A DNA stretch of 51,956 nt. Origin: Bacilli bacterium (GTDB lineage Bacteria > Bacillota_I > Bacilli_A > RF39 > UBA660). Position 1 is the stretch's first letter. The number at the start of each line of letters is the position of its first letter. The translations under genes and the position numbers were made by a program. Positions 8,081-15,891 of this stretch are shown here, in pieces. Below the pieces are notes generated by a model. It was not told the origin of the DNA, searched no databases, and saw nothing but the letters and a program-made list of their open reading frames with translations. The DNA lies in contig JAFRIU010000041.1 of assembly GCA_017432645.1 (NCBI GenBank), positions 1 to 51,956 on the forward strand. Reading direction: 5' to 3'.

Positions 8081-8091
8081 CATATTCTATA

Positions 8092-8167
8092 TGGTGGAGC
8101 ATAACGGGATCGAACCGTTGACCTCCACGGTGCAAACGTGGCGCTCTCCCAGCTGAGCTAATGCCCC
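8092..8167 (-). tRNA. tRNA-Ala (anticodon TGC)
   Basis: The minus strand begins GGGGCATTAGCTCAGCTGG, with anticodon stem CCACG/CGTGG and loop TTTGCAC giving anticodon TGC. The T arm contains GGTTCGATCC and the 3' CCA is encoded. Acceptor pairing GGGGCAT/ATGCTCC has one G-T pair. Confidence 0.96.
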
Positions 8168-8200
8168 ATATCAATTACCAGTCCAACAACCAGTAATTGA

Positions 8201-8230
8201 ATTATAACAAATAATTCGATACAAAGTCAA
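8201..8230 (-). promoter_or_regulatory. Promoter for the tRNA pair
   Basis: Minus strand TTGACT (8225-8230) and TATAAT (8201-8206) are 18 bases apart, about 34 bases before tRNA-Ala. The -35 overlaps the stop codon of the spoIVFB-like gene. Confidence 0.85.
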
Positions 8231-8928
8231 TCATTTTTATACTTTTTCTTTAAAAAATCCTTTTCTAAATAATACTCATTTTGAAGTCTTAGAAGATGTC
8301 TTTTTCCCCTATAAAATGAATTTTCATGATTGATTAAAAAACAAGAGGAAAAAGAATAATTTTTCAAATAACGTTCTAATAAAAATTTTTGATAAAAAAT
8401 ATCTATTCTTTGATATTCCCGAGTAATAAAAAAAAGTAGAAGCAAAAAAATACCAATAGTATTCAATAAATAAGATGAACAGAAGAAAAACCAAATACCT
8501 AGCAAAGCATAACTACAAAAAAGAACAATAAAAAAACTAAGTCGATATGGAAAAATCTTCTCAAGAAAAAGTAGAAATAGCTTTCCTCCATCCAAAGGAT
8601 AAATTGGTAACAAGTTAAAAAAGAAAATAGATAAATGATAAGTACGGATAAAATCCATTTTTTCCGGAAAACAAAATATAAGAAAAAAATAACCAAAGCA
8701 CTGAAAAATAGGACCCATAATAAGAAGAACAAACTCCAAAAAAGAAGGAGCATTCAAATCCATATCAAATTTAGAAATACCACCAAAGGGATAAAGTAAG
8801 ATTTCTTTTATAGGAATCTTACAAAAAAAAGCAACCATGCAATGACCTAATTCATGTACAACAACTAAAAAGAAAATAATACAAAAAGAAAAAAAAGAAG
8901 CGGTAAGGACAGAAAAGAAAGCAAACAA
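8227..8928 (-). CDS. spoIVFB: Site-2 protease family membrane metalloprotease, SpoIVFB-like
   Basis: An intramembrane zinc protease of the M50 family; in Bacillus SpoIVFB cleaves pro-sigma-K in the mother cell. The 233-residue frame shows zinc motif HELGH at 25-29 and the third ligand in NLLPIYPLDGGK at 105-116 (aspartate 113), with YPFGGI at 46-51, all within hydrophobic segments; a basic soluble tail follows. The coordinates use a TTG at 8928, which lacks a ribosome site. Open frame continues to 8967, where IIKTIFKISPFLSLF resembles the usual IxVHPF opening of SpoIVFB; an ATT near 8967 sits after GGGAGAA. The true start is uncertain. The gene follows spoIVFA, as in Bacillus. Confidence 0.85.
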   Translation of the reverse strand: MFAFFSVLTASFFSFCIIFFLVVVHELGHCMVAFFCKIPIKEILLYPFGGISKFDMDLNAPSFLEFVLLIMGPIFQCFGYFFLIFCFPEKMDFIRTYHLSIFFFNLLPIYPLDGGKLFLLFLEKIFPYRLSFFIVLFCSYALLGIWFFFCSSYLLNTIGIFLLLLFFITREYQRIDIFYQKFLLERYLKNYSFSSCFLINHENSFYRGKRHLLRLQNEYYLEKDFLKKKYKND

Positions 8929-8947
8929 AGAAAGAAAAGGACTAATC

Positions 8948-9517
8948 TTAAAGATAGTCTTGATAATTCAAGTATTCTCCCTTTTTCTGAAATGCTAAAT
9001 AAACTTCATCATCGAATGCTTCCCCTAGCACTTCCCCTTTTTCAACATAATCATATAAGTTTTTATGAACAGTATGAAGATGAGAATAATAAGTAACTAC
9101 TCCATCCACTTGTTCAATAGCAATAGTTTCTCCCAAATCTTCTTTTTCCCCTACATAAATAACTACTCCACTTTCTAAAGCCGGAATCGCTAAATGATTT
9201 TCAACCTTAACCTTAGCGCCATTTTGATAAGCTTCAACTGATTCATAAGAAAAACTCTCATGAAAAACAGGTTCTGTCTTAGAAACCATTTTATCAATAG
9301 ATAAAGCATTTCCAAAATACTTTTCATAAAGAACCTGCATCTGTTGAAAAGGAAGACTATCTTCAAATATCTTTTGCGACAGCCACTGTTTAGAAGAAGG
9401 ATTTTTCTTTACAAAAATCATTCCTACTAAAAAAAGAATAATAGAGATACAAAATTTACTAATCCATATTTTAATATTTCTTTTTAAAACCAATCTTTTC
9501 TGAATTCTTTTATTCAT
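8948..9517 (-). CDS. spoIVFA: Stage IV sporulation protein FA-like (degenerate M23 domain)
   Basis: In Bacillus SpoIVFA is a membrane scaffold that holds SpoIVFB and its inhibitor BofA in the outer forespore membrane. The start at 9517 follows GAGGAGATTAT and gives 189 residues. One membrane helix lies at about 20-37 after a basic N-terminus, then a linker, then an M23-like beta domain at about 100-189 with YYSHLHTVHKNLYDYVEKGEVLG. The metal-binding histidines of true lysostaphin-type enzymes are not complete, as in SpoIVFA. It sits between mreD and spoIVFB, as expected from Bacillus with minCD removed. Presence does not prove the organism sporulates. Confidence 0.82.
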   Translation of the reverse strand: MNKRIQKRLVLKRNIKIWISKFCISIILFLVGMIFVKKNPSSKQWLSQKIFEDSLPFQQMQVLYEKYFGNALSIDKMVSKTEPVFHESFSYESVEAYQNGAKVKVENHLAIPALESGVVIYVGEKEDLGETIAIEQVDGVVTYYSHLHTVHKNLYDYVEKGEVLGEAFDDEVYLAFQKKGEYLNYQDYL

Positions 9518-9560
9518 ATAATCTCCTCTTTTCATTATATGAATAAAAGAGACATCTATG

Positions 9561-10067
9561 CTAATTTATTTTCTTCTTCTTATATTTTTTAGGTAAATAT
9601 TTTAAAAGAAGATATAATCCTTCTGCATAAATAATATTCAGTAAAATACTATGAGTAATCTTGTACAATAAGTCAGAAAATGTAACTGGTACGATATGAA
9701 AAAGAAATAGAATTCCAGCAAATAAAGATTCATAAAACACAATAAGAAACATAACAGGAATCGCTACATTCCAAAAACGAATTTCAAAGTTCTTATAAAT
9801 CCATTTTGCAAGGAAAGCAAGAATAACAAACAAAGCTCCATGAAAAAACAATAAATTTGTATAAAACAAGTCATAGCACATTCCAAACAAAAAAGCATGC
9901 AAATAATACATTCTAGTATCCTTATAATAGAAAGAAGGTAAAAAAAGTAAAAAAACAACAGAAAATAAAGGCATAAAAAGAGTCAAATTTCCCTTTAAAT
10001 ATGGCAGATAATTGGTAAGAATCCCATCCAATAAAAGAGAAAACAAACTAAGAAAAATAGCCATCAT
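9561..10067 (-). CDS. mreD: Rod-shape-determining membrane protein MreD
   Basis: An integral membrane component of the elongasome that guides lateral wall synthesis with MreC. It has 168 residues and five to six hydrophobic segments spread over the whole length, with the family-like FGMCYDLFYTNLLFFHGALF in the middle and a very basic C-terminus (KKYKKKK). It begins inside the stop of mreC (ATGA overlap), so the pair is translationally coupled. Sequence similarity within this family is weak, so the call rests on position, topology and length. MreB is not encoded here. Confidence 0.85.
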   Translation of the reverse strand: MMAIFLSLFSLLLDGILTNYLPYLKGNLTLFMPLFSVVFLLFLPSFYYKDTRMYYLHAFLFGMCYDLFYTNLLFFHGALFVILAFLAKWIYKNFEIRFWNVAIPVMFLIVFYESLFAGILFLFHIVPVTFSDLLYKITHSILLNIIYAEGLYLLLKYLPKKYKKKKIN

Positions 10068-10858
10068 GATTTCACCTTCAATACTGTCACATAATGAATA
10101 TCATTAAAATCTTGATATGTACGAATATAAATTGTCTTACTTAAATCATATTTATCATTTTCTATTTTTTCTACAGTACCAATATAAATACCAGCAGTAA
10201 ACATGCTACCCAAACCACTTGTCAAAACCGTATCACCAATCTGAATATTAGTAGTTTTATCAATTCCAGTTGCCTTCATCAGTCCAGTTTTAAGATCATA
10301 ACCACTTAAGATAGCAAAATTATCCACATCATTCGTTTGGATAGCAATACTAATCTTAAAATTTTCGTCATCCGCAGTAATAAGCTTAACCTCACTAGAA
10401 TTATGAGACACCTTAGTAATCTTACCAATTAAGCCTCTCGCAGTAATAACAGCCATATCTTTTCGAATACCAGAACTCTTTCCTTTATCAATCGTTATCG
10501 TATTAAACCAATAACTCTTATTCCTAGATAAAATAGTAGCATGAATAGGTTCATACTCTGTCAAAGTACGATTAAGTTCTAAAACATCTTTTAACTCCTG
10601 AATTTCTTTTTCTAAAGAAGAATTAATATTCTTTTGAATTACATAACTCTCATTTTGAGAAACATTTTTTTCAGAATTAAGAGCAGTAAAAGGATACATA
10701 GCTGCTTTATTAATAAACATCGCAACGTCCTTTAAAAGAATATCAATCTCTCCTACCCTCGGATAAAGAAAAATAGAAAGGACCAAGGATGATAAAAGAA
10801 CTACTCCCGCACCAAGAAATACCCACATTTTTTTCTTTTTCTGTTTCTTTCCTTTCAT
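10064..10858 (-). CDS. mreC: Rod-shape-determining protein MreC
   Basis: A membrane-anchored extracytoplasmic protein that forms filaments and activates lateral peptidoglycan synthesis. It has 264 residues: a basic N-terminus (MKGKKQKKKKMW), a membrane helix at about 12-30, a coiled coil at about 70-95 and the double beta-barrel from about 100. The conserved MreC segments are visible: IHATILSRNKSYWFNTITIDKGKSSGI, MAVITARGLIGKI and DTVLTSGLGSMFTAGIYIGTV. The start follows GAGGTGGGAAA. It is the second gene of the radC-mreC-mreD-spoIVFA-spoIVFB run. Confidence 0.95.
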   Translation of the reverse strand: MKGKKQKKKKMWVFLGAGVVLLSSLVLSIFLYPRVGEIDILLKDVAMFINKAAMYPFTALNSEKNVSQNESYVIQKNINSSLEKEIQELKDVLELNRTLTEYEPIHATILSRNKSYWFNTITIDKGKSSGIRKDMAVITARGLIGKITKVSHNSSEVKLITADDENFKISIAIQTNDVDNFAILSGYDLKTGLMKATGIDKTTNIQIGDTVLTSGLGSMFTAGIYIGTVEKIENDKYDLSKTIYIRTYQDFNDIHYVTVLKVKS

Positions 10859-10900
10859 TTTCCCACCTCACTTTATAGTATAACTCATTTTAGAAAAGAA

Positions 10901-11587
10901 TTATAGATTGAAAACATCAGGATGCTCATAAAAACTATAATAAGTATCTTCAGAAACAATGATATGGTCAACAACAGGAATTCCTTGAATCTCCCCCGTG
11001 CGAATGAGTCGCTCTGTAAAAGAAATATCTGCCTTACTTGGATGAACATCACCAGATGGATGATTATGTAAGCAAACAATAGTAGAAGCACTGATTAAAT
11101 AAGCTTCTTTAAAGATTTCTCTGGTATGAGTTGTGGCACTATTAATCGTTCCCATAAATATCAATTTCTTTTCAATTAATTCTTGCTTTGTATTAAAGTA
11201 GTAACAATAAAAACATTCTTGTTTTAAACCCGTAAATAAATATTTAGCAGATTCCCATATCATTTTAGCATTTTCCATTCGAATAAGCCTCTTATGATCT
11301 CGCAAAAAAATTCGCTTACCAAGTTCAACAGAAGCCAAAATTTCTATAGCTTTTACTTCACCAATTCCTTTTATTTTCTGAAAATCAGCAATTCTTAAAT
11401 TAGAAAATTGATCTAAAGAGTATTCTTTTAATAAAGCAATAGCTACTTCCTCGACATTTTGTTTTTTGGTTCCAGTTTTCAAAAGAATCGCTATAATTTC
11501 CTTATCGGTTAAATTAAAAACGCCCATATTCTTAAGACGTTCTCTAGGTCTTTCTGCAGATGGCAAATCTTTAATTCGATAATTCAT
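10901..11587 (-). CDS. radC: RadC family JAB/MPN-domain protein
   Basis: 228 residues with an N-terminal UPF0758 part including a helix-hairpin-helix (IKGIGEVKAIEIL near 71-84) and a C-terminal JAMM metalloprotease-like domain. The zinc motif is LHNHPSGD at 173-180 with the third ligand aspartate 187 in HPSKADISF. The start follows GGGGTAGTT. Despite its name, the family has no proven role in repair; it is often found next to mreBCD, as here. The gene sits upstream of mreC with mreB missing between them. Confidence 0.95.
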   Translation of the reverse strand: MNYRIKDLPSAERPRERLKNMGVFNLTDKEIIAILLKTGTKKQNVEEVAIALLKEYSLDQFSNLRIADFQKIKGIGEVKAIEILASVELGKRIFLRDHKRLIRMENAKMIWESAKYLFTGLKQECFYCYYFNTKQELIEKKLIFMGTINSATTHTREIFKEAYLISASTIVCLHNHPSGDVHPSKADISFTERLIRTGEIQGIPVVDHIIVSEDTYYSFYEHPDVFNL

Positions 11588-11628
11588 AACTACCCCTATT
11601 TATATTATTACCAAAGGAAAAGAAATTA

Positions 11629-12075
11629 CTACTGTTTTTTTAGAATTTCTTCATAATTAGCCAATACAACTCTCTCAATCGTTAATATTTGATCTTCATC
11701 CTCTGTTTCCTTAATTAATAAATCAAATTGACGAACATTTTCAGAAAACTCAGAAGAAGAAAGCATTTTTTCTTTTTGATAGATTTGAAAACCCATTTTC
11801 TTATAAATACTTCTTAATACTTCAGCAACTTCCTTATCTCTAGTAATTCCTACATAAACATAATATTGATTTTCCTGGTAATCCACTACCTTTTGACTTA
11901 AATTTCGAATATCTCTCTGAAGTAAATCTTTGTCAGAATAAACTCCTTCTAATAGAAAATAATAATGATCCATCATTTGTAATTTTTCAATATATCTTCT
12001 TCCATCTCCAAAAAAGAACTCACCTATAACATAACCCAATAAAACAAATAATAAACATCTTATAATTTTCTTCAT
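11629..12075 (-). CDS. Membrane-anchored SPOR-like domain protein, putative
   Basis: The start at 12075 follows GGTGATAGT and gives 148 residues. A membrane or signal helix lies at about 4-22 (IIRCLLFVLLGYVIGEFFFG). After it, YYFLLEGVYSDKDLLQRDI and YYVYVGITRDKEVAEVL with a following KKMGFQIYQKE look like the two beta-alpha halves of a SPOR domain, which in other proteins binds denuded peptidoglycan at septa. The assignment is by pattern, not by clear identity. The extracellular orientation and position between rel and radC-mreC fit an envelope role. Confidence 0.6.
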   Translation of the reverse strand: MKKIIRCLLFVLLGYVIGEFFFGDGRRYIEKLQMMDHYYFLLEGVYSDKDLLQRDIRNLSQKVVDYQENQYYVYVGITRDKEVAEVLRSIYKKMGFQIYQKEKMLSSSEFSENVRQFDLLIKETEDEDQILTIERVVLANYEEILKKQ

Positions 12076-12121
12076 ACTATCACCAAAAACAATATAACAA
12101 AGGAAAAAGACATTTTTTGTC

Positions 12122-12140
12122 GAAAAAAAAGCATGATTCA
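12122..12140 (-). terminator. Terminator after rel
   Basis: On the minus strand AAGCATGA-ATCATGCTT forms a short hairpin followed by eight T, just past the rel stop codon at 12146. Confidence 0.75.
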
Positions 12141-12145
12141 TGCTT

Positions 12146-13594
12146 TTATTTTTTTAATTCTAATAAAGACTTAATTTTCTGTTTCGCAGTTGGAGTAGAT
12201 ACAAAGCTTTCCCAATTTTCATGATTAATTTTACCATCTGTTAAAATTTGTACTTGATCATTATGAGTCAAAACATAATTAAGAGGCATTTCCATTCCAT
12301 TAATTAGTACTCCTGTCATTTTGTCTAATAAATCTGGATAAACTTGACACACGAAATCAAGAGCCGTAGATCCTGCTGGCAATTCAAAAATCTCTCCACT
12401 TTGATCATAAGCGTATACGTGTTCTGTCAATAATTCTCCTTTAATTTGACGGACAAATTCCTCATTATCTTGGAAGGACTCATCAATCTCCATCAATTTC
12501 TTCGCAAATTGACACTTTTCACGAATCATCTCTTGTGTTTCTTCCTGTGTCTTTCCTCTTTTAATATTCCAATAAGCTGGAATTCCAAAAGCGGCCACTT
12601 TATCCATATCAAAAGTTCTCATCTTAATTTTAGCTAAATTACCATTAGCATCAGAAACCGTAGTATGTAAAGATTGATAAAAATTCGTTCTAGGGTGATA
12701 AATATAATCCTTAAATCTTCCATTAATAGGAGGATAATTTTGATGAACAAAACATAGTGTTTGATAACACTCTTCAATTTCTTCTACTAATATTTTTAAA
12801 TAGAACAAATCATAAATATTATCCATCTTATAACCCTTTTGTAATTTTTTATAAATGGTACAAATAGTTTGACTTCTATAAATAATGTCATTAGAAATTC
12901 CTCTTTCAAGTAAAATCTTTTGCGTCTTAGATGCAATTTCCCCTAAATACTTCTCTCTTTCTACTTGAAGAGAATCTTTCTTTTCTTTTATTCTTTGATA
13001 AACTTCTGGTTCTATGTACTGTAAAGATAAATCTTCTAATTCGTTCTTTACTCGATATGCTCCTATGGACAAAGACAAAGGAACAAACAACTCCATAGTC
13101 TCAATAGCATTTTCTTTCTGCTTCTGTGGCTTTTTAAATTCTAGGGTTGACATGTTATGAAGACGATCGGCTAATTTAATCATAATAATACGAACATCTT
13201 TTGTAAGACCATTAATAATCTTTCTAGTATTAGCAAGAACCTGTTCATTAGTTGTAGAAAAATTCATTCTTCTCATCTTAGTCACACCATCAACTAGTTC
13301 GGCAACTGTTGGATTAATTAGATGAGCCACATCTTCTTTTGTAAATTCTATTTCTGCATCCTCAATCGTATCATGTAAAAGTGCCGCACTAATTGTATCA
13401 GGATCATATACCTCCATTTTCAACAAATTAAAGGCAACATGCAAAGGATGGATGATATAGGGCTCTCCACTCTGACGATATTGATTCTTATGAATATCCT
13501 CAGCCAAGTAATAAGCTCTACGAATCTCCATTTCTTTATCCTCTGAAAGCTGATGCATCTTTAATTCTTCCAGAATATCATCAATAGTTATCAT
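12146..13594 (-). CDS. rel: Rel/SpoT-type (p)ppGpp protein, short form with doubtful synthetase
   Basis: The start at 13594 follows GGAGGAGTAGA and gives 482 residues, against about 730 for a full Rel. The order is HD hydrolase (1-160), synthetase (about 200-345) and TGS (about 395-460); the helical and ACT domains are absent. Hydrolase residues are intact: R40, H49, HDTIED at 74-79 and D143 in LADRLHN. In the synthetase, D262 (YDLF) and YQSLHTTV at 306-313 are kept, but the catalytic glutamate of the usual EVQIRT is lysine 322 (KIKMRT), the usual RxK becomes RSQ at 240-242, and AxR becomes LK. It is probably a (p)ppGpp hydrolase without synthesis. A leader ORF and hairpin precede it. Confidence 0.9.
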   Translation of the reverse strand: MITIDDILEELKMHQLSEDKEMEIRRAYYLAEDIHKNQYRQSGEPYIIHPLHVAFNLLKMEVYDPDTISAALLHDTIEDAEIEFTKEDVAHLINPTVAELVDGVTKMRRMNFSTTNEQVLANTRKIINGLTKDVRIIMIKLADRLHNMSTLEFKKPQKQKENAIETMELFVPLSLSIGAYRVKNELEDLSLQYIEPEVYQRIKEKKDSLQVEREKYLGEIASKTQKILLERGISNDIIYRSQTICTIYKKLQKGYKMDNIYDLFYLKILVEEIEECYQTLCFVHQNYPPINGRFKDYIYHPRTNFYQSLHTTVSDANGNLAKIKMRTFDMDKVAAFGIPAYWNIKRGKTQEETQEMIREKCQFAKKLMEIDESFQDNEEFVRQIKGELLTEHVYAYDQSGEIFELPAGSTALDFVCQVYPDLLDKMTGVLINGMEMPLNYVLTHNDQVQILTDGKINHENWESFVSTPTAKQKIKSLLELKK

Positions 13595-13613
13595 TCTACT
13601 CCTCCTTCCAAAC

Positions 13614-13651
13614 AAAAAGACCTAATTACACGGTAATGAAATTAAGTCTTT
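13614..13651 (-). promoter_or_regulatory. Attenuator-like hairpin in the rel leader
   Basis: AAAGACTTAATT pairs with AATTAGGTCTTT (one G-T pair) around a 12-base loop, followed by TTTTTG, on the minus strand. It ends about 20 bases before the rel start and overlaps the 3' half of a 19-residue leader ORF. It could end transcription unless a ribosome covers the left arm. Confidence 0.55.
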
Positions 13652-13685
13652 TCCTAATATCTAAAATGAAATTTCTACACTTCAT
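13626..13685 (-). CDS. Putative leader peptide of rel, 19 residues
   Basis: A short ORF with a GAGGTG ribosome site five bases before ATG, reading MKCRNFILDIRKRLNFITV. Its last part forms one arm and the loop of the terminator-like hairpin before rel. A promoter TTGACT-17-TATATA lies just upstream, so the transcript would begin about 23 bases before the ORF. Placement suggests a regulatory peptide that senses translation rate or specific codons; Arg and Lys codons (AGA, AGG, AAA) cluster in the middle. No homolog is recognised, and chance occurrence is possible. Confidence 0.45.
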   Translation of the reverse strand: MKCRNFILDIRKRLNFITV

Positions 13686-13714
13686 AACAACACCTCATTT
13701 TTGATATATCTATC

Positions 13715-13743
13715 TATATATCAAATTTATTCAAAGAAGTCAA
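13715..13743 (-). promoter_or_regulatory. Promoter for the rel leader
   Basis: Minus strand TTGACT (13738-13743) and TATATA (13715-13720) are separated by 17 bases. The -10 lies in a perfect inverted repeat, TTGATATAT-CTATCT-ATATATCAA (about 13700-13723), that could bind a regulator or form a stem at the transcript start. Confidence 0.65.
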
Positions 13744-13839
13744 CTTATATTTTACGAATTTATCTGTTTTTAGATGAAAAATCCAAGAAAAATATACTAA
13801 AAGAAAAAGGAATATGTTAAAATAATAATAGGTGAGAAT

Positions 13840-14430
13840 ATGAAAAAAAGTGATAAAGTATTTCTAATCTTTTTTCTGGCTATCGTAACCTTCTCTATGC
13901 TGTATTTATTTCAAGCATCTTATGCAAAATATAGAAGGCAAGCACAAGCACAAGTAGATGCAACTGTAGCTAGTTGGGACATAAAAGTAAATACAGAAAG
14001 TATCAACAATAGAACGGTACTAACCAATAGCATTACCCCAACTCTAACAAGTGATCCATATATAAAATCAGGAGTCATCGCTCCAGGATCAGAAGGATAC
14101 TTCACAATCTCAATTGATGCAACCAATGTTGATGTTGATTTTACCTATGAAATTCAATGTACTCCGGATTTAGATACCCCACTCTATGATATCAAATTTA
14201 CTCAATATGCAACAGGTGGTTCTACTCAAACCTGGCCGCAAAGCGGAATAGTAACAGGAGATATTACCAAAAACAGTTCTTCGCAAACAATCACTATTTA
14301 CTTTGAATGGGACGACGATCCTGCAACTACTGTCATGGACAATCAAGATGATACAGAATTTGCTATTGATCCAGATAATGCAACAACAAAGATAGATGTA
14401 CAAATTAGTTTCACACAAAAAAGATCTTAA
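13840..14430 (+). CDS. Secreted TasA/camelysin-like fibre subunit
   Basis: 196 residues with ribosome site AGGTGAGAAT. An N-terminal basic stretch and hydrophobic helix at about 7-27 end at QASYAKYR, a likely SipW-type processing region. The mature part is predicted beta-rich and opens with DATVASWDIKVNTES, the hallmark start of TasA/camelysin-like proteins. It then has an APGSEGYFTISIDATN segment like the family's GxxG-type turn before the core sheet. The tail is IDVQISFTQKRS. It is the only plus-strand gene of the fibre locus, facing the related 249-residue gene across a shared terminator. Processing and polymerisation are inferred, not shown. Confidence 0.78.
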   Translation: MKKSDKVFLIFFLAIVTFSMLYLFQASYAKYRRQAQAQVDATVASWDIKVNTESINNRTVLTNSITPTLTSDPYIKSGVIAPGSEGYFTISIDATNVDVDFTYEIQCTPDLDTPLYDIKFTQYATGGSTQTWPQSGIVTGDITKNSSSQTITIYFEWDDDPATTVMDNQDDTEFAIDPDNATTKIDVQISFTQKRS

Positions 14431-14450
14431 AAAAGATCTTTTATTTTTTT
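14419..14450. terminator. Bidirectional terminator between two convergent fibre-subunit genes
   Basis: AAAAGATCTT and AAGATCTTTT pair around a four-base loop, with T runs on both strands. It separates the plus-strand gene ending 14430 from the minus-strand gene ending 14452. Confidence 0.85.
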
Positions 14451-14451
14451 A

Positions 14452-15201
14452 TTAATCATCAGAAGCTTGTGATACCAAAAGCTTCATCGTTAATACCAAA
14501 CAAGCAGATCCACTAGTTGTTTCATAATCATTACATCTCATTCCAAAATAAGAATCTGCATCATCTTTCTGTAAATACAAACTATTAATACTATTCTGAT
14601 AAGCTACACTATTAGCAATGGTTGTTGGTGTATAAGTGTTTCCAGATCTTGTATAATAAGTAAAAGTATCATCATACTGATAAACGTTATTTTGTCCATA
14701 ATAAGAAGAACTATTTTCAAATGGCCAAGTAACATGAACCGTAAAATGAAGCGTATCATTAGCAGTCATAGAATTCTTATCTGTTGAAAAAGTAATAGCA
14801 AACGGATAATACGTACTTAAATACTGAAAGACATTAGCTTGACTAGTCAAATTGACAACATTTCCCAGAATACTTAAAGAAGTTACTTCATAATCAAAGT
14901 CTGCTTCGACATCACTATCATTTTCAACAGAAACCGTACTAGAAAAATCAGTCATACCTGGTTTCATCTTCGTAACTTCAACAACAACATTACGAACAAC
15001 AACATCATTATCATCCTTGAATTTAACACTCCAAGAAGCAACCGTTGCATCTAGAGTTAATCCAACATTTGCAGAAAAAGCGAACCAAGCAAAAATATTA
15101 ACACCCAAAGTAAATAGTGCTAGCATGATACTAAAATACTTCCTCTTTCGTAATTGTTTACTAAGAGCGGCTAATTGTTTTTTCTCTTCTTGCTCTTTCA
15201 T
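14452..15201 (-). CDS. Secreted TasA/camelysin-like protein
   Basis: 249 residues with ribosome site AAGGAGAAAT. A charged cytoplasmic N-terminus of about 20 residues is followed by a hydrophobic helix at about 21-44 ending AWFAFSANVG. The mature part starts with LDATVASWSVKFKDD, sharing DATVASW exactly with the convergent gene, then has a beta-rich body with VEVTKMKPGMTDFSSTVSVEN. A Cys pair near the C-terminus (MRCNDYETTSGSACLVL) could form a disulphide. It is the last gene of the operon that includes SipW and the AAA+ module, starting eight bases after the signal peptidase stop, so it is a likely SipW substrate. Confidence 0.78.
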   Translation of the reverse strand: MKEQEEKKQLAALSKQLRKRKYFSIMLALFTLGVNIFAWFAFSANVGLTLDATVASWSVKFKDDNDVVVRNVVVEVTKMKPGMTDFSSTVSVENDSDVEADFDYEVTSLSILGNVVNLTSQANVFQYLSTYYPFAITFSTDKNSMTANDTLHFTVHVTWPFENSSSYYGQNNVYQYDDTFTYYTRSGNTYTPTTIANSVAYQNSINSLYLQKDDADSYFGMRCNDYETTSGSACLVLTMKLLVSQASDD

Positions 15202-15209
15202 ATTTCTCC

Positions 15210-15890
15210 TTATAATAGTTCTATATCATTTTTCTTTTCTTCCTGTGGAGTTTGTTGTTTTACCTCTTCCACTATAGGATTAGGAACTTCTTCCTCTTCA
15301 TCCTCTTCAAAAGAATCCCCTATTCTTTGAATTTCATTTTTTTCTAAACGAATATCCGTAATCGTCTGTAAAATCTCTAAGACGATAATTAAAGTCAAAG
15401 GACAGAATATTAAAAGGAAAAATCCCAACTGCGTTTTTACAACATGATTTATTTCAGTAATAATAGGAACCTTACCAACTACTTTACCTAAAATCTGATT
15501 TTCTCTAGTAGCAGGATCTTCTGCAGGAGCATTAATTCCTTTAGTTACAAAAATTCTTCCTTTATCATCATCTGCTTCTTCAATTCGAATAATTCTATGG
15601 GTAATTAATTTTCCCTCAAGACCTCCACGTTCTCCTTGAAAAGCAATATCATCTCCTATTTTTAAATCATCTACGTTGTAATCTTTTACAGCAATTACAT
15701 CATTAATTTCATAAACACCAGACATGGAACCAGTTGCGACAGTAAATAAACGATAACCAAAAACACTGGCATTTCCATTAATTCTTTGCAATAAAACGAA
15801 AATTAAATAAACAGCAATAAGAGCAATAAAAAGGCCTCTAAAAATACCTAAAATAATTTTGATAAATCGATTCTGAAATATTTTTGCCAT
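15210..15890 (-). CDS. sipW: SipW-type signal peptidase I
   Basis: 226 residues. This ER/archaeal-type signal peptidase uses a Ser-His pair instead of the bacterial Ser-Lys. Membrane helices lie at about 12-34 and 146-170. The nucleophile is serine 55 in TVATGSMSGVYEINDVI, and the base is histidine 98 in KLITHRII. QILGKVVGKVP follows as in the family. In Bacillus SipW matures the fibre protein TasA. Here its stop lies just before a TasA-like gene and one base separates it from the DUF2357-like gene upstream, tying signal peptidase and AAA+ module into one operon. The C-terminal 50 residues are acidic and cytoplasmic. Confidence 0.92.
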   Translation of the reverse strand: MAKIFQNRFIKIILGIFRGLFIALIAVYLIFVLLQRINGNASVFGYRLFTVATGSMSGVYEINDVIAVKDYNVDDLKIGDDIAFQGERGGLEGKLITHRIIRIEEADDDKGRIFVTKGINAPAEDPATRENQILGKVVGKVPIITEINHVVKTQLGFFLLIFCPLTLIIVLEILQTITDIRLEKNEIQRIGDSFEEDEEEEVPNPIVEEVKQQTPQEEKKNDIELL

Positions 15891-15891
15891 A

